Origin: Allocoprococcus comes
GTDB lineage: Bacteria > Bacillota > Clostridia > Lachnospirales > Lachnospiraceae
Length of the DNA: 64,000 nt
NCBI RefSeq assembly: GCF_013300725.1
Contig: NZ_JAAIMM010000015.1
Span: forward strand, 1 to 64,000
Reading direction: 5' to 3'
Of the stretch, positions 8,461 through 16,465 are shown piece after piece. Position numbers and translations under genes: made by a program. Positions within the stretch are counted from its first letter, which is position 1. Each line of letters begins with the position of its first letter. Under the pieces are notes generated by a model that saw nothing but the letters and a program-made list of their open reading frames with translations, had not been told where the DNA came from and did no database searches.

Positions 8461-9561
8461 CTAATTTTTCCCTTTTTTTGTTTTCGCATAGGACGTCGTT
8501 CCACGCACGATCAGACGGGGTTCATACTCTACATGATAGGTGCTGATCGGCTGGATCTCTGAATACTGGCTGTTCTGTGAAAGAATCTTTTTCATAATGA
8601 TATCACAGGCATCCCGTCCTTTGAAAATGACAAAATGCTCGATCGTTGTCAGCGACACCTTATGCATCTTCGCAAACAGTGTATTATCACATCCCATTAC
8701 GGAAATATCTGCCGGAACTTTATATTTTTCTTCGTGAAGTGCATCCAGGATCCCAAATGCGATCATATCATTTAATCCGACGATTGCAGTAATATCATTA
8801 TGCTCTCTCAAAAGCTCTTTCGTCAGATCATATCCGATCTTATACTCCGAGTCGATATTCGGGATGTTCATATCGATCGACTCATTTGCTGCCTTGATGA
8901 TCACATTGCCTTTTAATCCAACGGCATCAAATTCTTTCAGAAATCCTTCCACCCTTTTTGAGCGCTGCTTTTGTCTGGTTGTAAGTGGTGGTGCAATATA
9001 TGCCACTTTCCGATGCCCCAGTTCCAGAAGATGCTTTGCCATCATCCTTCCGAGTTTGGAATTATCCAGTTCCACTGCATCCACATTCAGATGCTCATTC
9101 TGGTTATTGATAATTACGATCGGAATTTTTTCTGCCAGCTCTTCTATCGTATCCATAAAACAATGGCTTGGATTGCAGGTATAGATAATACCAAGCGGTT
9201 TCAGCTCATGCATCATCCTGAGATACCGCTCCTCCATCTTCAGATCCCTCTGGGTATTGCACACAAACAGTCCATATCCCTGCTCCTTTGCACGGGATTC
9301 AATCCCCTGAAGCAGCATAACATAATAAGGGTTCGTGAGGTTGGAACAAAATACGACGATCAGCTTCTCTTTCCTGCTTTCTCTGCGTGTCTTTCTTTTC
9401 GGTACTTCATATCCCATCTCTTCTGCGATCTGTTCCACTTTACGAATCGTTTCTTTTGAAAATGATACATTATATTTTTTATTCAGGATCATGGATACCG
9501 TTGCCTGCGACACACCTGCCGCATATGCGATATCCGAAGAGGTTACTTTCTTCTTTCTCAT
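8461..9561 (-). CDS. LacI-family transcriptional regulator
   Basis: This 366-residue protein has an N-terminal LacI helix-turn-helix (VTSSDIAYAAGVSQATVSMI, about 4-25), a hinge region and a periplasmic-binding-protein-like sugar domain (about 60-345). The start at 9561 (ATG, then MRKKK) places the helix-turn-helix at the usual distance from the N-terminus; an in-frame TTG at 9606 would add 15 residues atypical of the family. The next gene downstream, in the same direction, is transaldolase. It may respond to a sugar or sugar phosphate and regulate the pentose phosphate genes; the effector is not predictable. Confidence 0.88.
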   Translation of the reverse strand: MRKKKVTSSDIAYAAGVSQATVSMILNKKYNVSFSKETIRKVEQIAEEMGYEVPKRKTRRESRKEKLIVVFCSNLTNPYYVMLLQGIESRAKEQGYGLFVCNTQRDLKMEERYLRMMHELKPLGIIYTCNPSHCFMDTIEELAEKIPIVIINNQNEHLNVDAVELDNSKLGRMMAKHLLELGHRKVAYIAPPLTTRQKQRSKRVEGFLKEFDAVGLKGNVIIKAANESIDMNIPNIDSEYKIGYDLTKELLREHNDITAIVGLNDMIAFGILDALHEEKYKVPADISVMGCDNTLFAKMHKVSLTTIEHFVIFKGRDACDIIMKKILSQNSQYSEIQPISTYHVEYEPRLIVRGTTSYAKTKKGKN

Positions 9562-9618
9562 ATCTTTACTTCTTTCAAATGCATACGTTTCCGGCACTCC
9601 TCGCAATCCTTAAGTTAC

Positions 9619-10215
9619 CTAAAGTGCTGTACGTCCTTCCAGTGCACGCAGAAGCGTCACTTCATCAATATATTCCAGATCGCCGCCAACCGGCACACCA
9701 CTTGCGATCCGGCTGACCTTGATTCCTGTCGGTTTGATCAGTTTGCTGATGTACATTGCCGTGGTCTCCCCTTCCAGACTGGAATTGGTTGCAATGATCA
9801 CTTCGTCTACATCCCCCTGCAGACGCTCCATCAGTTCTTTTAACCGGATATCTCCAGGTCCGATCCCCAGCATCGGAGAAATTGCGCCGTGAAGTACATG
9901 GTACACACCGTTATATTTTCCGGTCTTTTCATAAGCTGCAAGATCGCGGGAATTTTCCACAACCATGATCGTCTTATGATCCCGCTCCTCGCTGGCACAG
10001 ATCGGGCATAATTCTTTATCAGTAAGCGTGCAGCATTCCTTGCAGTATCTTACATTATTTCTTGCATCTACCAGTGTCGCTGCAAGCTGTTCTACCTGTT
10101 CCTTCGGCATATTGATGATATGAAAAGCCAGCCTTCCGGCTGACTTTGCTCCGATACCAGGCAGTCTTGATAATTCTTCGATTAATTTACTGATCTGACT
10201 GCTGTAATAATCCAT
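9619..10215 (-). CDS. recR: Recombination mediator RecR
   Basis: At 198 residues it has the usual RecR length. The order is helix-hairpin-helix ([16 protein letters not shown], about 15-30), a C4 zinc finger (Cys58, 61/62, 70, 73), a Toprim domain starting at MVVENSRD, and the C-terminal Walker-B-like region. RecR acts with RecO and RecF to load RecA on gapped DNA. It is the last of the dnaX-ybaB-recR cluster, a highly conserved arrangement, with 16 bp between ybaB and recR. Confidence 0.97.
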   Translation of the reverse strand: MDYYSSQISKLIEELSRLPGIGAKSAGRLAFHIINMPKEQVEQLAATLVDARNNVRYCKECCTLTDKELCPICASEERDHKTIMVVENSRDLAAYEKTGKYNGVYHVLHGAISPMLGIGPGDIRLKELMERLQGDVDEVIIATNSSLEGETTAMYISKLIKPTGIKVSRIASGVPVGGDLEYIDEVTLLRALEGRTAL

Positions 10216-10231
10216 CTTTTACACTCCCGTT

Positions 10232-10582
10232 CTAGAACATTCCCGGCATTCCGCCAAGTCCGCCAGTCAGCTTACTCATAGCGGAAGTATTGGCCTCATC
10301 GACCTGACGAAGTGCTTCATTGACTGCTGCCATAATCAGGTCTTCCAGCATCTCTACATCATCCGGATCCACAACTTCTTCCTGAAGTTTTACTTTCTGG
10401 ACTTCTTTCTTACCGCTTACGGTCACTTCTACAGCTCCGCCGCCTGCAGTTGCTGTAAAACTTTTCTCTTCCATCTCTTTTGCCTGCTCTTCCATCTGCT
10501 TCTGCATCTTCTGAGCCTGCTTCATTAAATTTGCCATATTTCCCGGCATTCCGCCTCCCGGAAATCCTCCTCTTTTTGCCAT
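10232..10582 (-). CDS. YbaB/EbfC nucleoid-associated protein
   Basis: This 116-residue protein has the YbaB/EbfC pattern: a glycine- and methionine-rich N-terminus ([20 protein letters not shown]), an amphipathic helix rich in Lys, Gln and Glu, and a beta-sheet core ([16 protein letters not shown]). These proteins dimerise and bind DNA. The C-terminal Met/Gly-rich tail ([10 protein letters not shown]) is typical. Strong SD sequence AGGAGG. It lies 21 bp after dnaX and 16 bp before recR, the classic context. Confidence 0.95.
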   Translation of the reverse strand: MAKRGGFPGGGMPGNMANLMKQAQKMQKQMEEQAKEMEEKSFTATAGGGAVEVTVSGKKEVQKVKLQEEVVDPDDVEMLEDLIMAAVNEALRQVDEANTSAMSKLTGGLGGMPGMF

Positions 10583-10603
10583 AACTATAACTCCTCCTAA
10601 TTA

Positions 10604-12172
10604 TTATTCATCTTCAATCGTGATCTCCATATTGATCACTTTTTCTATATCCACAAAACTGTCTTCAAAATGGCGTCCGTTTTCCACCTGACGCACATCA
10701 ATCTCCACAGTCTTGCCGATTTTTTTCTCAATCAGATCTTTTAATTCCTGCTTATGCTCTTCGCTTCCTACCACGCTGGCGCTGATCTCATCCGGCAGAA
10801 CGATCAGAAGTCTGTCCTGATTGTCCACGCTGAGTCTTGCCTGCTTCAGATAGCCTCTAAGCATTCCTGATGCTTCGTTTGCAATCTTCCTGAAATTTGA
10901 TGCCACCTGCTTTACATCTTCCTTCAGTGCTTTCGGAAGCTGCGGTTTTGACTGTGGCTTTGGTGCTTCACCATTTACATAAACAACCCTCTCCTGTGGC
11001 TGCGCAGCTGCAAAATTTCCTTCTTCTACCTGTTTTTCCAGTGCACGGATCCGATCCAGAAGACTGTCCTTCGTACTCTCCATCTGCGGTTTGCAAAGCT
11101 TGATCAGTGTTACTTCCAGAAGCACTCTTTTCTGTGTTGCGTATTTGAGCTGATTTGTCAGCTCGGAAAAAATACGGATATACCGGAGCAGCACTCCGGA
11201 TTCAATCATCTGTGCTTCCTCTTTCAGCTGTGCCAGATTTTCTGTTGATACATCCAGTACATCTTCCATATTATCCGAAGTCTTCACCAGAAGAAGATTG
11301 CGCAGATACCAGGTAAAATCTGCTGCAAGCTGTGTCAGTTCTCTTCCCTGCATCACAAGCTCTTCCACCGTAGCAAGGACCTTTCCCACATCCTGACTGA
11401 TGATCTGTCTGAGAAGTCTGCTGAACACATCAGTATCCACAGCGCCAAGAACCTCAAGGACATGATCATAGGTCAGCTTCTGCCCAAGGTAAAATGCAAT
11501 GCACTGATCCAGAAGACTTAAAGCATCTCGCATGGATCCGTCCGCCGCTTTCGCAATATAACGGATCGCTTTTTCTTCCACCTCAACCTGTTCTTTTTTC
11601 ATCAGTTCATCCAGACGCGCCGCGATCGTATCGATCGTAATTCGCTTGAAATCGTAGCGCTGGCATCTGGATAAAATCGTGATCGGAATCTTGTGTGCCT
11701 CTGTCGTTGCAAGGATAAAGATCACATATTCCGGTGGTTCTTCCAGCGTCTTTAACAGGGCATTAAACGCACCTATAGAAAGCATATGCACTTCATCGAT
11801 GATATACACCTTATATCGTCCCTCTGTCGGACGGTAGGATACCTCTTCCCTGATCTCACGGATATTGTCTACACCGTTGTTGGAAGCCGCATCGATTTCA
11901 ATGACGTTCATGGAAATACCGGCTGCAATATTTTTACACATGGCACATTCCCCGCAGGGACTTCCGTCTACCGGATGTTCACAGTTGACTGCTTTTGCAA
12001 AAATCTTCGCTACAGTAGTCTTTCCGGTTCCTCTTGTGCCACAGAACAGATATGCATGTCCAATTCTATCTGCCTTTATCTGATTCTTCAGTGTTGTGAT
12101 AATATGATCTTGTCCTTTTACATCTTCAAATTCCGCAGGACGGAATTTACGATACAGGGCAGTATATGACAT
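10604..12172 (-). CDS. dnaX: DNA polymerase III subunit gamma/tau
   Basis: This is a 522-residue clamp-loader ATPase. Seen directly: Walker A GTRGTGKT (45-52), zinc-binding cysteines at 64, 73, 76 and 79, the DEVHMLS Walker B region and the sensor/arginine-finger motif LSRCQRYDF. The C-terminal third holds the domain III oligomerisation region and a shorter tau-like tail. It loads the beta clamp at the replication fork. The gene follows pfkA by 14 bp and is followed by ybaB and recR, so glycolytic and replication genes share a transcript here. I saw no obvious programmed-frameshift slippery heptamer, so I annotate one product. Confidence 0.97.
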   Translation of the reverse strand: MSYTALYRKFRPAEFEDVKGQDHIITTLKNQIKADRIGHAYLFCGTRGTGKTTVAKIFAKAVNCEHPVDGSPCGECAMCKNIAAGISMNVIEIDAASNNGVDNIREIREEVSYRPTEGRYKVYIIDEVHMLSIGAFNALLKTLEEPPEYVIFILATTEAHKIPITILSRCQRYDFKRITIDTIAARLDELMKKEQVEVEEKAIRYIAKAADGSMRDALSLLDQCIAFYLGQKLTYDHVLEVLGAVDTDVFSRLLRQIISQDVGKVLATVEELVMQGRELTQLAADFTWYLRNLLLVKTSDNMEDVLDVSTENLAQLKEEAQMIESGVLLRYIRIFSELTNQLKYATQKRVLLEVTLIKLCKPQMESTKDSLLDRIRALEKQVEEGNFAAAQPQERVVYVNGEAPKPQSKPQLPKALKEDVKQVASNFRKIANEASGMLRGYLKQARLSVDNQDRLLIVLPDEISASVVGSEEHKQELKDLIEKKIGKTVEIDVRQVENGRHFEDSFVDIEKVINMEITIEDE

Positions 12173-12186
12173 GTTAAATTACTCCT

Positions 12187-13263
12187 TTACTCATCACCAA
12201 AACTGATTCCGACAATCTTGGCTTCTTTGATGATATCCGCCTTCGGGTCTACCATCTTCAGCTTACCGGCAACTTCACCAAGCGGAACCTTGCGGATGCT
12301 GCCGTTTTTAATTCCTACCATATATCCGTAGTCCTCTTTTAAGATCAGATCCGCTGCTGCTGCTCCCAGTCTGGTTGCAAGCACACGGTCATACGGGCAC
12401 GGACTTCCACCTCTCTGTGTATGTCCCGGCACAGTAATACGAACTTCCTGATCCATACGGTTCTGGATCTTCTCTGCCAGCTCATATGCTACAGACGGAT
12501 AGTCCTTCTTTTCCTGTTTTTCTTTTAATTTTTTCTTCGGAAGGGCTGCATCTTCTTTTGTGATCGCACCTTCTGCAACCGCAATGATCGTAAAATGCTT
12601 TCCTGCTTCTGTACGGCTCTTGATCGCACGAACTACATTGTCTACATCATAAGGTATCTCCGGAAGCAGGATGATATCTGCTCCGCCTGCGATTCCGGCA
12701 TGAAGTGTCACCCATCCTACTTTATGTCCCATAACCTCAACAATAAACACACGGCTGTGTGAGGTTGCTGTTGTGTGGATCCTGTCAATCGCCTCCGTTG
12801 CAATATCTACCGCACTCTGGAAACCAAATGTCATATCCGTTCCCCACAGATCATTGTCGATCGTCTTTGGAAGTGTGATCACATTCAGTCCTTCTTCTCT
12901 TAACAGATTCGCAGTCTTATGTGTTCCATTACCTCCCAGGACTACCAGACAGTTCAGATTCAGCTTATGGTAAGTATGTTTCATTGCTTCGACCTTATCT
13001 ATCCCGTCTGGTCCTGGTACGCGCATCAGTTTAAATGGCTGTCTGGAAGTTCCGAGAATCGTTCCACCCATCGTAAGAATTCCCGAAAAATCTTTTGCTG
13101 TCAGCATCTCAAAATTTGAATAAATAAGTCCTTTATATCCATCCTGAAATCCATAAATTTCCACATCATTCCGTTTTGAACAAAGTCCTTTTACGACACC
13201 GCGCATTGCCGCGTTCAGTGCCTGACAATCTCCACCACTGGTAAGCATTCCAATTCTAAACAT
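12187..13263 (-). CDS. pfkA: 6-phosphofructokinase
   Basis: This 358-residue enzyme phosphorylates fructose-6-phosphate. The start at ATG 13263 has AAAGGATGG upstream and gives the expected N-terminus MFRIGMLTSGGDCQALN; a TTG 33 bp upstream is in frame but lacks support. Motifs are GGNGT at 110-114 and PKTIDNDLWGTD at 132-143. The residue matching E. coli Gly104 is Gly113, the ATP-type state, while the one matching Gly124 is Lys133, more usual in pyrophosphate-type or mixed-clade enzymes. ATP is the likelier donor, but this is an inference. First gene of the pfkA-dnaX-ybaB-recR unit. Confidence 0.93.
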   Translation of the reverse strand: MFRIGMLTSGGDCQALNAAMRGVVKGLCSKRNDVEIYGFQDGYKGLIYSNFEMLTAKDFSGILTMGGTILGTSRQPFKLMRVPGPDGIDKVEAMKHTYHKLNLNCLVVLGGNGTHKTANLLREEGLNVITLPKTIDNDLWGTDMTFGFQSAVDIATEAIDRIHTTATSHSRVFIVEVMGHKVGWVTLHAGIAGGADIILLPEIPYDVDNVVRAIKSRTEAGKHFTIIAVAEGAITKEDAALPKKKLKEKQEKKDYPSVAYELAEKIQNRMDQEVRITVPGHTQRGGSPCPYDRVLATRLGAAAADLILKEDYGYMVGIKNGSIRKVPLGEVAGKLKMVDPKADIIKEAKIVGISFGDE

Positions 13264-13331
13264 AATTGTCCATCCTTTCCCTGTTCGTCTTTCCAATATC
13301 AGTCTGTTATTTTCAGTTATAATCCCTTTGT

Positions 13332-13360
13332 ATTATAACCGATTCCAGAGTCCTATACAA
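13332..13360 (-). promoter_or_regulatory. Promoter of the pfkA-dnaX-ybaB-recR unit
   Basis: On the minus strand there is TTGTAT (13355-13360), a 17-bp spacer and a perfect TATAAT (13332-13337), about 70 bp before the pfkA start. Confidence 0.75.
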
Positions 13361-13445
13361 GCAATAGTTCTGCTTCAAAACGGATACATACCACATCCAG
13401 TTCTGTCATTTTGGACTGCATCTGGCGAAATACGTCCTGCACAGA

Positions 13446-13474
13446 TTGACTTTTTGACCTGAAATGGATATATT
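13446..13474 (+). promoter_or_regulatory. Promoter of map
   Basis: TTGACT (13446-13451), a 17-bp spacer and TATATT (13469-13474) lie about 97 bp before the map start. The rest of the 13264-13570 gap shows no coding signal. Confidence 0.7.
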
Positions 13475-13570
13475 ATAGAAGTGAAACAGTTAGTGCAGGC
13501 ATACATCTGGTTTTTGTGATCACATCAGACTCTGCACGTAAAAATTTATAAAAGAAAGTCAGGTATTCTC

Positions 13571-14434
13571 ATGGAAAGAAATGAATTGTGCTGGTGTGGC
13601 AGCGGAAAAAAATACAAAAAATGCCATCTTATGATCGAAGAAAAGATCGCATATCATGCAGATAAAGGAGAAATCGTTCCGACAAGAGATATGCTCAAGA
13701 CCATTCCTCAGATTGAAGGAATCCAGAAAAGTGCAGATCTCAATACTGCCGTACTTGATCATGTAGCAGCCCATATCCACGCAGGCATGAGTACAGCCGA
13801 AATTGATAAATTAGTTTATGATTATACAACCGAACACGGCGGAATTCCGGCACCGCTTAATTATCAGGGATTCCCGAAGAGTGTATGTACCTCGATCAAC
13901 AACGAGATCTGCCATGGTATTCCGGATGAAAATATCATCCTGGAAGAAGGCGATATCATCAATGTAGATGTATCTACCATTCTGGACGGATATTTCTCAG
14001 ATGCATCCCGTATGTTCATAATCGGCAAGGTCAGCGAACGTGCTGAAAGACTGGTCCGTGTCACACAGGAATGTGTCGAACTTGGACTTGCGCAGGCAAA
14101 ACCATGGAATCATCTCGGAGATATCGCAGATGCGATCAACACCCACGCAAAAGAAAACGGCTACTCTGTTGTAGAGGAGATTGGCGGACATGGTGTTGGT
14201 CTTGAATTCCACGAAGAACCTTGGGTAAGCTATGTAACACCAAAAGGAAGTGAAATGCTTCTGGTTCCGGGTATGATCTTTACCATCGAGCCAATGATCA
14301 ATGAAGGCAGCCCGGAATTCTTCGTTGATGAAGATAATGACTGGACTGTTTATACTGAAGATGACGGACTTTCTGCTCAGGTAGAATACATGGTCCGCAT
14401 CACAGATGATGGTGCTGTTGTTATGACAAAATAG
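13571..14434 (+). CDS. map: Methionine aminopeptidase with SEC-C zinc motif
   Basis: This 287-residue type I methionine aminopeptidase removes the initiator Met from new proteins. The N-terminus (ELCWCGSGKKYKKCH, Cys7, Cys9, Cys18, His19) is a SEC-C-type zinc knuckle, seen in a subset of MetAPs and thought to aid ribosome contact. The catalytic pita-bread domain follows: metal ligands in NVDVST and YFSDASR, GGHGVGLEFHE, and IFTIEPMINEG near 240. It is a single-gene unit on the plus strand, divergent from pfkA and convergent with fbp. Confidence 0.95.
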   Translation: MERNELCWCGSGKKYKKCHLMIEEKIAYHADKGEIVPTRDMLKTIPQIEGIQKSADLNTAVLDHVAAHIHAGMSTAEIDKLVYDYTTEHGGIPAPLNYQGFPKSVCTSINNEICHGIPDENIILEEGDIINVDVSTILDGYFSDASRMFIIGKVSERAERLVRVTQECVELGLAQAKPWNHLGDIADAINTHAKENGYSVVEEIGGHGVGLEFHEEPWVSYVTPKGSEMLLVPGMIFTIEPMINEGSPEFFVDEDNDWTVYTEDDGLSAQVEYMVRITDDGAVVMTK

Positions 14435-14482
14435 CGTGCCCTTTAAGCATCTAAAACACTTGTCTTTTGAAAAATGCGTATA

Positions 14483-14535
14483 AAAAAGCTGACAATTTAT
14501 ACTAATTTTAATTAGTTAGAATGTCAGCTTTTATT
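14483..14535. terminator. Bidirectional terminator between map and fbp
   Basis: AAAAAAGCTGACA and TGTCAGCTTTTATTTT form a long stem with an inner AT-rich pairing (ACTAATTTTAATTAGT). It serves both converging genes. Confidence 0.8.
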
Positions 14536-14551
14536 TTATTCTTTTAAATCT

Positions 14552-16441
14552 CTACTCCAGATCTCCCTCGCGATAAGCCCGAAGCAGCATTTTCAGCGCT
14601 TCGACATCTTCTTTTATCTTCTTTCCTGTATCCGTATCCCGTACCATCAGACGTTCTTTCTCAGTCTCTACCAGCTCCGATTTTGACTCAATATCTTTAT
14701 TTTCCGTCAGTGCCGCAAATACACTCTGGAATGGCTGGTGTGACTTGATCCGGATTCCGTGGGAATTGAAGATCAGTGTATAACCGGCAATACCGGTCGT
14801 CTTGTGATAACTCTTGCAGAATCCTCCGTCGATCACCATCAGTCTTCCGTTCGCACGAACCGGATGCTCCCCTTTGGAAGTCCGGACCGGGGTATGCCCA
14901 TTGATAATATGTGATCGTTCAGAATAAAGGCCAAACTCATGTAAAATCATATTGCAGACCTTTTCTTCTTCATAAAATCTGTAATATGGGTTCGACTCTT
15001 CATGCCAGGTTGCCTCATCCTTCACATAAGTCCGCTCAAAGGTCTTGATATTTCTGCCTGACAAAGGTGATTTTCTACCACACCACAGATACCACATAAA
15101 GTCTTTGTCTTTTTCTTTCGCATCTTTTGACCAGGCTCTTCTCGCAATATGCTCCGCATAGTCAAGATAATCCCTTCCACGATAACGCTTCTTTCCAAAT
15201 ACAACTCCTTCAAAGTTACCACTCTCATCAAGTGGCACACAGCCATGATACAGGAGGTTGTTGTTAAAGATCCGGTACATACTTCCCTTTTTATATAGAA
15301 AATCAATGTGCTGGCGCAGACGGATGCTGTTCACAAATGCCATCTCAAGACCTTCGACTACCTGCTCTTCCTCTTCGGTGAGCCGGTATACATCCTCCAA
15401 ATTTTCTGCCGCAAAATTGACTGTCGGGAAAGTCTCTTCTTTAATGTCATATTCTCTTCCGTCAATTTCCACCGTCTGACGTGCCACATCCACCTTGTGA
15501 AGCAGAAGCTTATCCTCCATCTTATAATCCGGATTACGCAGGATCACCTGACCTTCCAGTTTAAAAAGGAGTACAGAAATCTCTTTTAAAGCTGCCTTCA
15601 TCGGATCAATCCCCGGATAAATCTTCTCTGCAAATAAAGTCAGATTCCGAAGGCTGATGCCATAACTGTTCTCCAGGATCTTCATGTTATCATACTTCAG
15701 ATTGTTCCGGATCACAGTGGCAATACACGCTCTGTTCCCTGCCGCAGCTCCCATCCAGAGAATATCATGATTTCCCCACTCAATATCGATCGAATGATAC
15801 GTCATCAGCAGATCCATGATCCGGTCGGCACACGGACCTCTGTCAAAAATATCCCCGACAATATGTAAATGATCCACCGCAAGACGTTTGATCAGACCTG
15901 CCAGTACTTCGATAAACTCATCCGCATTCTGAAGCTCAAGAAGTGTATCCAAAATATTGCGGTGATAGATAAGCTGGTTGTCATCCTCATCCTTCTGCAC
16001 ATGGATCAGCTCGTCCAGGATATATGCATATTCCTTCGGCATCGCTTTCCTTACTTTAGAACGGGTGTATTTGGAAGAAAATAATCTTGCAATCTCGATC
16101 AGTTCTCCCAGGATCACACGATACCATTCTTCATTGTTCTTCCCTTCTTTTTTGATCAGCGCAAGCTTCTCAACCGGATAATAGATCAGGGTACAGATTT
16201 CTTCTCTGTCCAGATCAGATAAGGTATCTCCAAACAGCAGATCCACTTTTTCCCGGATCACGCCGGAACAGTTATTTAATATATGACAGAATGCTTCATA
16301 TTCTCCGTGCAAGTCACTCATGAAATGCTCGGTTCCCTTCGGCAGACTTAAGATTGCCTTCAGGTTGATGATCTCCCGGCACACAGCCTGCTCTGTCGGG
16401 TACTTTTCCGCCAGAAGTTCTAAATATTTTTCATCTTTCAT
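14552..16441 (-). CDS. fbp: Fructose-1,6-bisphosphatase class 3
   Basis: This 629-residue gluconeogenic phosphatase belongs to the Firmicutes-specific class 3, related to metallophosphoesterases. Metal-site motifs are visible: SDLHGEY (Asp43, His45), GDIFDRGPCAD near 200, WGNHDILWMG near 225 and INGHTPV near 535. It converts fructose-1,6-bisphosphate to fructose-6-phosphate. Length is close to that of the B. subtilis class-3 enzyme family. Strong SD sequence (GGAGG). It follows the 839-residue protein gene by 24 bp. With pfkA 1 kb away on the same strand, the opposed glycolytic and gluconeogenic steps are encoded as neighbours. Confidence 0.95.
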   Translation of the reverse strand: MKDEKYLELLAEKYPTEQAVCREIINLKAILSLPKGTEHFMSDLHGEYEAFCHILNNCSGVIREKVDLLFGDTLSDLDREEICTLIYYPVEKLALIKKEGKNNEEWYRVILGELIEIARLFSSKYTRSKVRKAMPKEYAYILDELIHVQKDEDDNQLIYHRNILDTLLELQNADEFIEVLAGLIKRLAVDHLHIVGDIFDRGPCADRIMDLLMTYHSIDIEWGNHDILWMGAAAGNRACIATVIRNNLKYDNMKILENSYGISLRNLTLFAEKIYPGIDPMKAALKEISVLLFKLEGQVILRNPDYKMEDKLLLHKVDVARQTVEIDGREYDIKEETFPTVNFAAENLEDVYRLTEEEEQVVEGLEMAFVNSIRLRQHIDFLYKKGSMYRIFNNNLLYHGCVPLDESGNFEGVVFGKKRYRGRDYLDYAEHIARRAWSKDAKEKDKDFMWYLWCGRKSPLSGRNIKTFERTYVKDEATWHEESNPYYRFYEEEKVCNMILHEFGLYSERSHIINGHTPVRTSKGEHPVRANGRLMVIDGGFCKSYHKTTGIAGYTLIFNSHGIRIKSHQPFQSVFAALTENKDIESKSELVETEKERLMVRDTDTGKKIKEDVEALKMLLRAYREGDLE

Positions 16442-16465
16442 TTTCTTCCTCCATCCGGTTATTTT

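Noticed and set aside
11000-12000. Programmed frameshift in dnaX
   Set aside because: No A-AAA-AAG-like slippery heptamer with following stem was identified by eye.
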